Made by a program: the position numbers and the translations under genes. 5,836 bases of DNA from NCBI GenBank assembly GCA_021805275.1, contig JAJZFQ010000298.1, positions 1 to 5,836 of the forward strand, read 5' to 3'. Positions 1 through 5,836 of this stretch are shown one piece after another. Under the pieces are notes generated by a model. That model was given only the letters and a program-made list of their open reading frames with translations. It ran no database searches and was not told the origin of the DNA. Numbering within the stretch: position 1 is the stretch's first letter; each line of letters starts with the position of its first letter. This DNA is from Pseudomonadota bacterium (GTDB lineage Bacteria > Pseudomonadota > Gammaproteobacteria > Steroidobacterales > Steroidobacteraceae).

Positions 1-683
1 CGGGCCGACCGATGGTGCTCAGTCTCTCCCCGGGACCTGCACCGCTCGACCAGCTCGCGCAGTTGCGCCGCGACGCCAACCTGTGGCGCATTTCGAACGA
101 TGTCTGGGATCTGTGGCGCAGCGCCCAGGTCTATCCGCAGGGTGTGGACAATCAGTTCGAACGCCTGGCGCAGTGGGCACCGCTGGCGCGTCCCGGGCAC
201 TGGCCGGATGCGGACATGCTCGCGATTGGCGATCTCGGCCCGAACCCCGGATGGGGCTCGGCACGATGGAGCCGCTTGACCCATGCCGAGCAGCGAACCT
301 ACATGACGCTCTGGTGCATTGCCCGCTCGCCACTGATGATCGGTGGGAACTTGACCCGAATGAATCGTTGGACACTTTCGCTGCTCGATGATCGCGAGGT
401 CATTGCGGTCGATCAGCAGGCGCGCGATGCCCATCAGGTGCTCGCCCACGACCGTTTCGTGGTGTGGATCTCACGGCCGCAGCACGGGCGCGGTCGCTAC
501 CTGGCAGCATTCAATCGGGCCGGAAAGGCGCGCACCCTGACCGTGTCGTGGCGAGCGCTCGGACTGGCTGCGGGCCGCTATCGGCTGCGCGACTTGTGGC
601 AGCGGCGCACCCTCGGCAGTGCGAATGCCCTGACGGTGCGGCTTGCCGCGCACGGCTCGGTGCTCTATCGCCTGCGGCCTTAA
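1..683 (+). CDS. GH27 alpha-galactosidase-type glycosidase, C-terminal part (5' end off window)
   Basis: The frame is open to the left edge and ends at TAA 681-683, giving 226 visible residues; the true start lies upstream. The visible part begins in the last strands of the (beta/alpha)8 barrel. WRISNDVWDLW (81-113) holds the Asp (codon 99-101) expected to be the GH27 acid/base, as in the R-x-S-x-D motif of the family. WPDADMLAIG (201-230) and the later EQ...LW...RSPLMIGG block (about 288-350) are also standard GH27 signatures. From about 435 the sequence becomes the small C-terminal beta-sandwich domain. The nucleophile motif (Y-x-K-Y-D) must be off window. GH27 retains anomeric configuration and usually releases alpha-D-galactose; a few members are beta-L-arabinopyranosidases, alpha-N-acetylgalactosaminidases or isomalto-dextranases, which the visible part cannot separate. 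It is the first visible gene of the operon, 37 bp before the fucosidase. Export cannot be judged without the N-terminus. Confidence 0.88.
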   Translation, partial: GRPMVLSLSPGPAPLDQLAQLRRDANLWRISNDVWDLWRSAQVYPQGVDNQFERLAQWAPLARPGHWPDADMLAIGDLGPNPGWGSARWSRLTHAEQRTYMTLWCIARSPLMIGGNLTRMNRWTLSLLDDREVIAVDQQARDAHQVLAHDRFVVWISRPQHGRGRYLAAFNRAGKARTLTVSWRALGLAAGRYRLRDLWQRRTLGSANALTVRLAAHGSVLYRLRP

Positions 684-691
684 GCGCCGCA
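673..691 (+). repeat. Small hairpin over the GH27 stop codon
   Basis: TGCGGC (673-678) and GCCGCA (686-691) can pair as a 6-bp stem around a 7-base loop that contains the TAA stop. No T-run follows, so this is not a standard intrinsic terminator, and the next gene's ribosome binding site lies just downstream. It could be a minor mRNA processing or stability element, or chance in GC-rich sequence. Confidence 0.3.
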
Positions 692-704
692 CGGTTCAGA
701 CGGC

Positions 705-710
705 GGAGGA
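705..710 (+). promoter_or_regulatory. Ribosome binding site of the GH29 gene
   Basis: GGAGGA is a near-perfect Shine-Dalgarno sequence ending 10 bases before ATG 721. It supports that start over the in-frame ATG at 643, which lies inside the GH27 gene and would add 26 residues ahead of the Tat signal. A second ATG at 711 is out of frame and directly abuts the SD, too close to be used. Confidence 0.75.
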
Positions 711-720
711 ATGCTTCCCG

Positions 721-2547
721 ATGCGACGACGACACTTCTTCAAATGGGTGGCCGGGACGGCGGCTGCGGTGTCGCTACCGCGGTCGGCGGGTGCGGCGCC
801 GGCGCGGGGGCCACACCCGATCCGGCGCAGCTTCGACCGTGATTCCTATGATTACGCCCAGTTCTGCGCCACCGCCGAGCGCGAGCGGGTCTTCTATGCG
901 CTGCATGGAGATGCCATCACCGCCGAGCGGCTGAATGACGCACGGTGGCGGCCGAGCGGCTGGGGGCACCCGCCGCCCTTACCGCTGCCCGGGGGGGCCT
1001 GGGACGGGGTACCGATGGATGCTCCGCTCGCCGGGTTGGCGGGGCAGGGTCCATATGCACCGACGTGGGACTCGCTTGTGCATTACGAGTGCCCGCAGTG
1101 GTACCGGGATGCGAAGTTCGGCATCTGGAACCACTGGAGTCCGCAATGCGTGCCGGAGGACGGCGACTGGTATGCGCGCAACATGTACATCCAGGGAGGC
1201 ACGAAGTACGGGGTCGAGACCGAGCAGTACGACTACCAGCAGGCGCACTACGGTCCTCCCTCGCGGTTTGGCTACAAAGATCTGTGCGCGCAGTGGACGC
1301 TGCTGAACTGGCAGCCCGATGAACTGATGGATCTGTACGTGCGGGCCGGCGCGAAGCTGTTCCTCGCACTCGCCAATCACCACGATGGCTTTGACACGTG
1401 GCACTCGGCGCACCATCCCTGGAATGCGCACCACATCGGACCGCACCGCGATGTGATCGGCACCTGGGCGCAGGCGGCGCGGCAACGCGGCCTGCGCTTC
1501 GGGGTCACGGTTCATCAGGCGCGCAACTGGTGGTGGTTTCAGACGGCGCATGGCGCGGACCGCACGGGTCGCTATGCCGGCGTGCCCTACGATGGGCATC
1601 TGACGCTCGCCGACGGCCAGGGACAATGGTGGGAGGGCTACGATCCGCAGCAGCTGTATGGCCCGAAGCATCCGTTCGATGCGCTGCCGGACGTCTCGTA
1701 TGTGAAGAACTTCTACGATCGCACGCGCGACCTGATCGACCAGCACGACCCGGATCTGCTGTATTTCGACAACCCATTGCTGCCGCTCGGCTGGGGCGGG
1801 ATGAACCTCGGGGCGTACTACTACAACCGTAGTCTGGCGCGCCACGGCGGGTCGGTCGATGGGGTCATCACGGTGAAGAAGGTCCCGGCGCGGCTGGAGA
1901 AATCCGTGGTCGCCGACATCGAGCGCGGACTGAGCGCGCAGATCCGCCCCTATCCGTGGCAGTCCGAGACCTGTCTCGGCAACTGGCACTACCTGCGCGC
2001 GCTGTATGATCAGCCCGGGGAGTTCGGCGGCTACATGCATCCGCGCGAAGTCATCCACTGGCTGATCGACACGGTGAGCAAGAATGGCACGTTCATCCTG
2101 AACGTGCCGGGCAAGCCCGACGGCACGATCGACGCCAAGGAGCGACTCATCCTGGAGAAGATCGGCGCGTGGCTCGCGGTGAACGGTGAGGCGATCTACG
2201 CGACGCGTCCGTGGACCGTGTACGGGGAGGGTCCGAGTGCCATCCATCCCGGCTCCTTTCAGGGCACGAGCGTGCAGCGGCTCTCGGCCGCCGACATCCG
2301 CTTCACGCGCAACAAGGCCGGCACGATCGTGTACGCGCTCGCGCTCGGGTGGCCCGCAGAGGCGCTGGTGATCCGTTCGCTCGGTACGGATGCGCCGACG
2401 CGGCCGGGGCAGATCAGACACGTCGAATGGCTGGGAGAGGAACCTGCGCCGCAGTGGCATCAGAGCGGCACCGGCCTCAGCGTCACGCTGCCGCCGCGCC
2501 GTCACCGCGATACGTATGCGCTCGCGCTGCGTGTCCATCTGAGTTGA
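721..2547 (+). CDS. GH29 alpha-L-fucosidase, Tat-exported
   Basis: Encodes 608 residues. The N-terminus MRRRHFFKW followed by an Ala-rich stretch is a twin-arginine signal (RRHFFK against the consensus RRxFLK), with likely cleavage after A-G-A near residue 25, so the enzyme should be exported folded to the periplasm or beyond. Family signatures run in order: KFGIWNHWSP (active-site His138), NHHDGFD (His220, His221), GPHRDVIG, GLRFGVTVH, then PDLLYFDN, in which Asp350 is the expected nucleophile. Glu416 in WQSETCLGNW is the likely acid/base, though this residue varies in position across GH29. The block VSKNGTFILNVPGKPDGTI (about 453-471) and WLAVNGEAIYATRPW close the catalytic domain; the rest, to 608, should be the C-terminal beta-sandwich. 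GH29 retains configuration and hydrolyses terminal alpha-L-fucosides. Beside GH74, fucosylated xyloglucan side chains are the natural substrate (inference); some GH29 members also accept alpha-L-galactose. Length suits the larger bacterial GH29 group. Start chosen by the GGAGGA site and the Tat motif. Confidence 0.93.
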   Translation: MRRRHFFKWVAGTAAAVSLPRSAGAAPARGPHPIRRSFDRDSYDYAQFCATAERERVFYALHGDAITAERLNDARWRPSGWGHPPPLPLPGGAWDGVPMDAPLAGLAGQGPYAPTWDSLVHYECPQWYRDAKFGIWNHWSPQCVPEDGDWYARNMYIQGGTKYGVETEQYDYQQAHYGPPSRFGYKDLCAQWTLLNWQPDELMDLYVRAGAKLFLALANHHDGFDTWHSAHHPWNAHHIGPHRDVIGTWAQAARQRGLRFGVTVHQARNWWWFQTAHGADRTGRYAGVPYDGHLTLADGQGQWWEGYDPQQLYGPKHPFDALPDVSYVKNFYDRTRDLIDQHDPDLLYFDNPLLPLGWGGMNLGAYYYNRSLARHGGSVDGVITVKKVPARLEKSVVADIERGLSAQIRPYPWQSETCLGNWHYLRALYDQPGEFGGYMHPREVIHWLIDTVSKNGTFILNVPGKPDGTIDAKERLILEKIGAWLAVNGEAIYATRPWTVYGEGPSAIHPGSFQGTSVQRLSAADIRFTRNKAGTIVYALALGWPAEALVIRSLGTDAPTRPGQIRHVEWLGEEPAPQWHQSGTGLSVTLPPRRHRDTYALALRVHLS

Positions 2548-2552
2548 TGCCG

Positions 2553-2558
2553 AGGAGA
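2553..2558 (+). promoter_or_regulatory. Strong Shine-Dalgarno before an out-of-frame ATG
   Basis: GAGGAG lies four bases before ATG 2563, a good translation start by sequence. However, that ATG is not in frame with the epimerase; it opens only a 10-codon frame ending at TGA 2593-2595. The site may load ribosomes that then re-initiate at the epimerase GTG, or be the remnant of an earlier start lost by a small indel. Confidence 0.45.
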
Positions 2559-2562
2559 CACG

Positions 2563-2595
2563 ATGAGAGACGTCAGTGAGGTCAAACGTGAGTGA
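2563..2595 (+). CDS. Possible 10-codon leader mini-ORF overlapping the epimerase start
   Basis: ATG 2563 to TGA 2593-2595 reads MRDVSEVKRE. It has a good SD at 2553-2558, and its stop overlaps the first codons of the epimerase (GTG 2588). This geometry would allow translational coupling. The peptide has no recognisable function and no run of a single amino acid that would suggest attenuation. It may simply be a false start. Confidence 0.2.
   Translation: MRDVSEVKRE
2578..2582 (+). promoter_or_regulatory. Probable ribosome binding site of the epimerase
   Basis: GAGGT ends five bases before GTG 2588 and is the reason for choosing that start over GTG 2576, which sits 17 bases after GAGGAG and has only a weak purine stretch (GAGAG) just upstream of it. 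Confidence 0.4.
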
Positions 2596-3487
2596 ATCAT
2601 CCGCACCCCAGCCGATCCGAATCGCGCAGCACGACTACGCGCTCGAGGTGCTGGCGCATCTGGGCGGCGCGCTCGCGGGGCTGCAGTTTCAGGGGTTGGA
2701 GGTGCTGCGCCAGGTGGCGCCTGAGATCGACGAGCCGCTCGCGAGCAGCGGGTTCGCGCTGATGCCGTTTGCCAACCGGATCGCGCACGGGCGCTTTCGC
2801 ATCGGAACTCGCGCCGTGCAGCTGCAGCCGAATGCGCCGGGCCAGACTCACCCGCTGCACGGCCAGGCCTGGCGCGAGCCCTGGACGGTCGAATCACGCG
2901 AGGCGGGGCGTCTGGCGCTCGCCTATGAGCACCCCGCAGGAGAGTGGCCCTGGGCCTACCGGGCACGGCAGGTCTTCACGCTGAGCGAATCGGGACTCGA
3001 GGTCATGCTCGAGCTCGAGAACCGCGCCGCCGAACCGATGCCCGCGGGCATGGGCTGGCATCCGTATCTGCGCCGCACACCGGCAGCCCGGTTGCGCGCA
3101 CCGGTCACGGGCGTGTGGCTCGCGGATGCACAGTGCCTGCCGACGGCGTTGGCGTCGCCGGGAGAGATTTGGGACTTCAGCCGCGGTGCGCCAGTGCCGC
3201 AGACACTCGTGGATCACTGTTATACCGGTTGGAACGGTCGGGCGGAGCTGGTGCTGCCCGAGGAGCAGGTGTGCGTGCGCATCGAAGCCCAGGAGCCGCT
3301 GCGCTGGCTGCACGTCTACAGTCCGCCCGGGGAGGCGTTCCTGTGCCTCGAGCCCGTCAGTCACATGCCCGATGCGCTGAATCGCACCGAACCGCCGGCG
3401 GTGAGCGGCCTGCGGCTGCTCGCGCCGGGCGAGGCGCTGCGCGCGCGCGTGACGCTCTCCGTGAGTCGCGAGCCGTGCAGCGCCTGA
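2588..3487 (+). CDS. Aldose 1-epimerase (mutarotase), GalM superfamily
   Basis: Encodes 299 residues from GTG 2588 (303 if GTG 2576 is used). All landmarks of the galactose mutarotase-like fold are present: FANRIAHGRF with substrate-binding Arg64; HPLHGQAW with catalytic His91; GMGWHPYL with His158, the expected acid; DHCYTGW with Asp209; and CLEPVSHMPDALN with Glu255, the expected general base. This matches the R/H/H/D/E set of characterised GalM proteins; the overall shape resembles the shorter YphB-like branch. The enzyme interconverts alpha and beta anomers of aldoses. There is no signal peptide or membrane segment, so it is cytoplasmic, unlike the exported enzymes on either side. It sits 40 bp after the fucosidase gene, and its 3' end overlaps the GH74 start by 13 bp. 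Its likely job is mutarotation of galactose, glucose or fucose released by the cluster; the exact sugar cannot be read from sequence. Confidence 0.9.
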   Translation: MSESSAPQPIRIAQHDYALEVLAHLGGALAGLQFQGLEVLRQVAPEIDEPLASSGFALMPFANRIAHGRFRIGTRAVQLQPNAPGQTHPLHGQAWREPWTVESREAGRLALAYEHPAGEWPWAYRARQVFTLSESGLEVMLELENRAAEPMPAGMGWHPYLRRTPAARLRAPVTGVWLADAQCLPTALASPGEIWDFSRGAPVPQTLVDHCYTGWNGRAELVLPEEQVCVRIEAQEPLRWLHVYSPPGEAFLCLEPVSHMPDALNRTEPPAVSGLRLLAPGEALRARVTLSVSREPCSA

Positions 3488-5694
3488 GCCGGTGGGCAAG
3501 GCGATCCGCGGCGCTGCTCGCGGGCGCGTGCCTGGCGCTGCCGGCGCTCGCCGCGCACGGGGTGCTGCCCTACCGTTGGCGTAGCGTACGGGTCGGCGGA
3601 GGCGGCTTTGCGCCCGCGATCATCTTCAGTCCGCTCGAGCGCGGCCTGGCATATCTGCGCACCGACATGGGCGGGGTGTACCGCTGGAGTGCACGGCAGG
3701 GGCGCTGGCGGGCGCTCGAGGATCAACTCGACACCTCGAGTGATTTCGGCATCGAGAGCATCGCGCTCGATCCGCGCAACGCGAACGTGTTGTACGTGGC
3801 GGCCGGAATGTACCCCAACCGACCGGCGGCCCTGCTGCGCTCGCGCGACCGCGGCGCGCATTGGCAGAGCTTTTCGACCCCGTTTCGCATGGGCGGCAAC
3901 ATGCCGGGGCGCGGCCTCGGGGAGCGTCTGGCGGTCGATCCGAACGATCCAGCCATCCTCTACTTCGGCTCTCGGTACGACGGACTCCAGCGAAGCGTCG
4001 ATCGCGGCGAACACTGGCAGCTGGTGAGGTCGTTCCCGTGGCGTGGGCGCGGCTGGCGCGCCTCACCACCCGGGCAGGCCGGCATCAGCTTCGTCGTACC
4101 GGATCCGGCCGGCGGGGCGCCCGGGCGCCCCTCGCGGCGGCTCTTTGTCGGGTTGACCCTGGCGGGGCGGGCGCACCTGTTCAGTTCGAGCGATGCCGGG
4201 ACGACCTGGCGCGCCGTGCCCGGCCAGCCTGGTGCGAATCTGCTGCCGGTGCAAGCGGCGCTCAGTGCCCGCGGGCGGCTCTACATCACGTACAGCAACG
4301 GCGTGGGCCCCAATGGCATCTCCGCCGGGGCCGTCTACCGCTACGACCCGCGCCGCCGCCGCTGGCGCAACATCACCCCACCGATGTCCCACGGGCCCGG
4401 TCGCGGTGGGTTCATGGGACTGGCCGTCGATGCGGCCCGACCCGGCCTGCTGCTCGTCGCCACGGTGGATCGCTGGCGGGGCGGTGACCTTCTGTGGCGA
4501 TCCGTCGACGGCGGACGGCAGTGGCAAAACGTCCGCGCGCACAGTCGGCGCGACGTCAGCGCCACACCCTTCCTGCGCTGGGGCAGAGCCCATGCGCGGT
4601 TTGGCTGGTGGATCGCCGGTGTCGCAATCGATCCGTTCGATCCATCGCATGCGGCCTACACCACGGGTGCGACGGTGTACGCCACCGGCGCGCTGAACCA
4701 CGTGGACCGCGGCCGGGAGGTGCTCTGGAGGCCTTGGGTGCGCGGGGTGGAGCAGACCGCGGTGCTGACACTCCTCAGTCCCCCGCGCGGACCGCACTTG
4801 CTCAGCGGCTTCGGGGATCTCAGTGGGTTTGCGCACGACCACCTGCATCGCTCGCCGCGTGCACAGTTCATCCATCCGGTCTTTGCCAACACGGACGATA
4901 TCGACGAGGCAGGCCTCGCGCCTGCCGTGGTGGTGCGCGGCGGAACCCGTGCGCCGCACTCGGCGCCGGGTGCACCGACGCTGGCGTATTCGCTCGACTA
5001 CGGCCGTACCTGGCAGCCGCTGTGGGCGCCGGGTCCCACCGGGCAGATCGTCGTCTCGCCGCGCGGACGCACGTTCATCGCCATGACGGCAACCCCGGTC
5101 TTCACCCGCGACCACGGAGCGAGTTGGCACACGGTGCGCGGTCTGCCGCACGGCGCTCATCCGGTCGCCGATCGCGCGCGCGCCGGAAGGTTTTATGCGA
5201 TGGACTTTCGCACCGGTCGGCTGTTCGTGAGCGCCGATGGCGGTACGGTGTTCCACGAACGGGCAACCCGCGGGTTGCCGCAGCGCCTGATGCCCGATCA
5301 GCCGCGCTCGGCGGAACAGCCGTGGCCGCTCATCGCAACGCCAGGGCGAGCGGGGGACCTGTGGTTTGTGAGCCGGCGGGGTCTTTTCCACTCACGCGAT
5401 GGCGGTCGGTCCTTCCGCGAAGTGAACGGCGGCGTGCACGTGGTGGCGCTGAGCTTCGGCAAAGCGGCGCCGGGCCGCCATGATCCGACGCTGTACGCAC
5501 TTGCCCGGCACCATCAAGTCCTCGCCGTCTGGCGTTCGGAGGATGCCGGACGGCAGTGGCGCCGATTGAACGGACGGCGGCACCGCTATGGTCAGCGTTT
5601 TCGCTGCATTGCGGGCGATCCGCGGATATTCGGTCGTGTCTACGTCGGGACCGACGGACGCGGGATCCTCTACGGAGATCCGCGCCGGCGCTGA
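3475..5694 (+). CDS. Secreted GH74 xyloglucanase (tandem beta-propeller)
   Basis: Encodes 739 residues from GTG 3475. This start gives a textbook Sec signal: R-rich n-region (RLSRWARR), core SAALLAGACLALP, and cleavage at ALA-A near residue 26. No better in-frame start precedes it, and it overlaps the epimerase gene by 13 bp with only a weak SD (GTGAG 3461-3465), suggesting translational coupling. The mature N-terminus carries the GH74 pattern: GGGGFAPAIIFSP, then LRTDMGGVYRW with Asp64 as the expected catalytic base, then GGNMPGRGLGERLAVDPNDP. The second half has SGFGDLSGFAHDHL, with Asp448 as the expected acid. Nine Asp-box (BNR-like, S-x-D-x-G-x-x-W/F) repeats start at residues 123, 174, 238, 343, 506, 544, 586, 640 and 688, as expected for two seven-bladed propellers. 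A Trp pair (378-379) lies in FGWWIAGVAIDPFDP. GH74 enzymes are inverting and cut the beta-1,4-glucan backbone of xyloglucan; endo versus reducing-end-specific action cannot be decided by eye. There is no carbohydrate-binding module or dockerin. Confidence 0.94.
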   Translation: MQRLSRWARRSAALLAGACLALPALAAHGVLPYRWRSVRVGGGGFAPAIIFSPLERGLAYLRTDMGGVYRWSARQGRWRALEDQLDTSSDFGIESIALDPRNANVLYVAAGMYPNRPAALLRSRDRGAHWQSFSTPFRMGGNMPGRGLGERLAVDPNDPAILYFGSRYDGLQRSVDRGEHWQLVRSFPWRGRGWRASPPGQAGISFVVPDPAGGAPGRPSRRLFVGLTLAGRAHLFSSSDAGTTWRAVPGQPGANLLPVQAALSARGRLYITYSNGVGPNGISAGAVYRYDPRRRRWRNITPPMSHGPGRGGFMGLAVDAARPGLLLVATVDRWRGGDLLWRSVDGGRQWQNVRAHSRRDVSATPFLRWGRAHARFGWWIAGVAIDPFDPSHAAYTTGATVYATGALNHVDRGREVLWRPWVRGVEQTAVLTLLSPPRGPHLLSGFGDLSGFAHDHLHRSPRAQFIHPVFANTDDIDEAGLAPAVVVRGGTRAPHSAPGAPTLAYSLDYGRTWQPLWAPGPTGQIVVSPRGRTFIAMTATPVFTRDHGASWHTVRGLPHGAHPVADRARAGRFYAMDFRTGRLFVSADGGTVFHERATRGLPQRLMPDQPRSAEQPWPLIATPGRAGDLWFVSRRGLFHSRDGGRSFREVNGGVHVVALSFGKAAPGRHDPTLYALARHHQVLAVWRSEDAGRQWRRLNGRRHRYGQRFRCIAGDPRIFGRVYVGTDGRGILYGDPRRR

Positions 5695-5713
5695 AGCCGC
5701 CGCGGCACTTCAG
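5691..5713. terminator. Hairpin spanning both convergent stop codons; weak bidirectional terminator candidate
   Basis: CTGAAG (5691-5696) pairs with CTTCAG (5708-5713). Inside, CCG (5697-5699) can pair with CGG (5703-5705) across a 2-base bulge. The outer stem contains the GH74 stop (TGA 5692-5694) and, on the other strand, the stop of the potassium-channel gene (5710-5712). Neither side has a T-run, so classical Rho-independent termination is doubtful; it may protect 3' ends, or be partly coincidence because both stops are TGA followed by AG-type bases. Confidence 0.3.
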
Positions 5714-5836
5714 ACGAACGGCTCGATATCGTGAAAACGGCTGTAGTCGATCCGATCGATTCCGTCGGCACTCGCAATGAGGATATCGGCGAACGAGTGC
5801 TGCCAGCGCAGCATGTCGGGCAGGTATTCGTGACGC
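5710..5836 (-). CDS. KirBac-type inward-rectifier potassium channel, C-terminal end (5' part off window)
   Basis: On the - strand an open frame enters from the right edge and stops at TGA (complement of 5710-5712), showing 41 residues. It begins RHEYLPDMLRWQHSFADIL and ends with IDYSRFHDIEPFV. The RHxY...W...F-x-D-(I/V)...D...FH pattern is what I know from the end of the cytoplasmic immunoglobulin-like domain of prokaryotic Kir channels. That domain gates a potassium-selective pore formed by the N-terminal half, which is outside the window. The call rests on a short tail, so the pore motif (TxGYG/TVGYG) must be confirmed beyond the window. The gene is convergent with the xyloglucan operon, 15 bp away, and is probably an unrelated neighbour. 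Confidence 0.72.
   Translation of the reverse strand, partial: RHEYLPDMLRWQHSFADILIASADGIDRIDYSRFHDIEPFV

Noticed and set aside
643..720. Upstream in-frame ATG 643 for the fucosidase
   Set aside because: It lies within the GH27 gene, has no SD, and would put 26 unrelated residues ahead of a complete Tat signal that has its own GGAGGA site and ATG 721.
684..720. Internal promoter or terminator between GH27 and GH29
   Set aside because: The 37-bp gap has no recognisable -35/-10 pair and no stem followed by T residues; it mainly holds the ribosome binding site.
979..2538. A 519-codon open frame antisense to the fucosidase gene
   Set aside because: It mirrors GH29 exactly in the region of strong G/C third-position bias, which removes stops from the opposite strand. 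The translation is Arg/Pro/Val-rich with no recognisable domain, while the + strand frame has full GH29 signatures.
2944..3474. Extending the GH74 frame upstream to ATG 2944
   Set aside because: The added 177 codons overlap the epimerase in another frame and are Arg/Ala/Gly-rich nonsense; a clean signal peptide begins at GTG 3475.
3514..3531. Possible lipoprotein lipobox (AGAC) in the GH74 signal peptide
   Set aside because: The residues before Cys19 (A-G-A) do not match the usual L-A/S-G/A pattern, and a good ALA-A signal peptidase I site follows a few residues later.
4063..5391. A 442-codon open frame antisense to GH74
   Set aside because: Same cause: a shadow of the GC-rich GH74 gene with an Arg/Ala/Gly-rich translation and no known motif.
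5682..5706. GC palindromes GCGCCGGCGC (5682-5691) and GCCGCGGC (5699-5706) as protein binding sites or a terminator
   Set aside because: Short self-complementary GC words are common at this base composition, the first lies in coding sequence, and neither is followed by a T-run.

Overview
The window is a compact run of plant-polysaccharide (hemicellulose) degradation genes from a high-G+C bacterium. By eye G+C is roughly two thirds, with strong G/C bias at third codon positions and GTG starts on two genes. The gene content (exported glycosidases, a Tat-dependent fucosidase, a KirBac-type channel next door) fits a Gram-negative soil or plant-associated bacterium such as a xanthomonad-like gammaproteobacterium or an acidobacterium. 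This placement is inference; nothing in the window fixes the taxon.

Layout: four genes lie head to tail on the + strand. They are (1) the C-terminal part of a GH27 alpha-galactosidase-type enzyme, cut by the left edge (1-683); (2) a GH29 alpha-L-fucosidase with a twin-arginine signal peptide (721-2547); (3) a cytoplasmic aldose 1-epimerase of the GalM superfamily (2588-3487); and (4) a secreted GH74 xyloglucanase with tandem beta-propellers (3475-5694). Gaps are 37 bp, 40 bp and a 13-bp overlap, with no terminator or convincing promoter between genes, so they look like one operon whose promoter lies upstream of the window. A fifth gene runs convergently on the - strand from the right edge. 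Its last 41 codons (5710-5836) match the C-terminus of KirBac-type inward-rectifier potassium channels, and it stops only 15 bp from the GH74 stop.

How the genes fit together (inference from known families): GH74 cuts the xyloglucan backbone, GH29 removes terminal alpha-L-fucose from side chains, the GH27 enzyme removes an alpha-galactosyl or structurally equivalent beta-L-arabinopyranosyl cap, and the epimerase speeds anomer interconversion of the released sugars for catabolism. Genes usually needed for full xyloglucan use (GH31 alpha-xylosidase, GH35/GH2 beta-galactosidase, a TonB-dependent transporter) are not in the window and may lie to the left.

I see no RNA gene, mobile element, CRISPR array or clearly novel system. 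The points most worth a second look are the start region of the epimerase (a well-placed SD and ATG open a 10-codon overlapping mini-ORF), a hairpin containing both convergent stop codons, and an alpha-galactosidase-family enzyme in an otherwise xyloglucan-type cluster.
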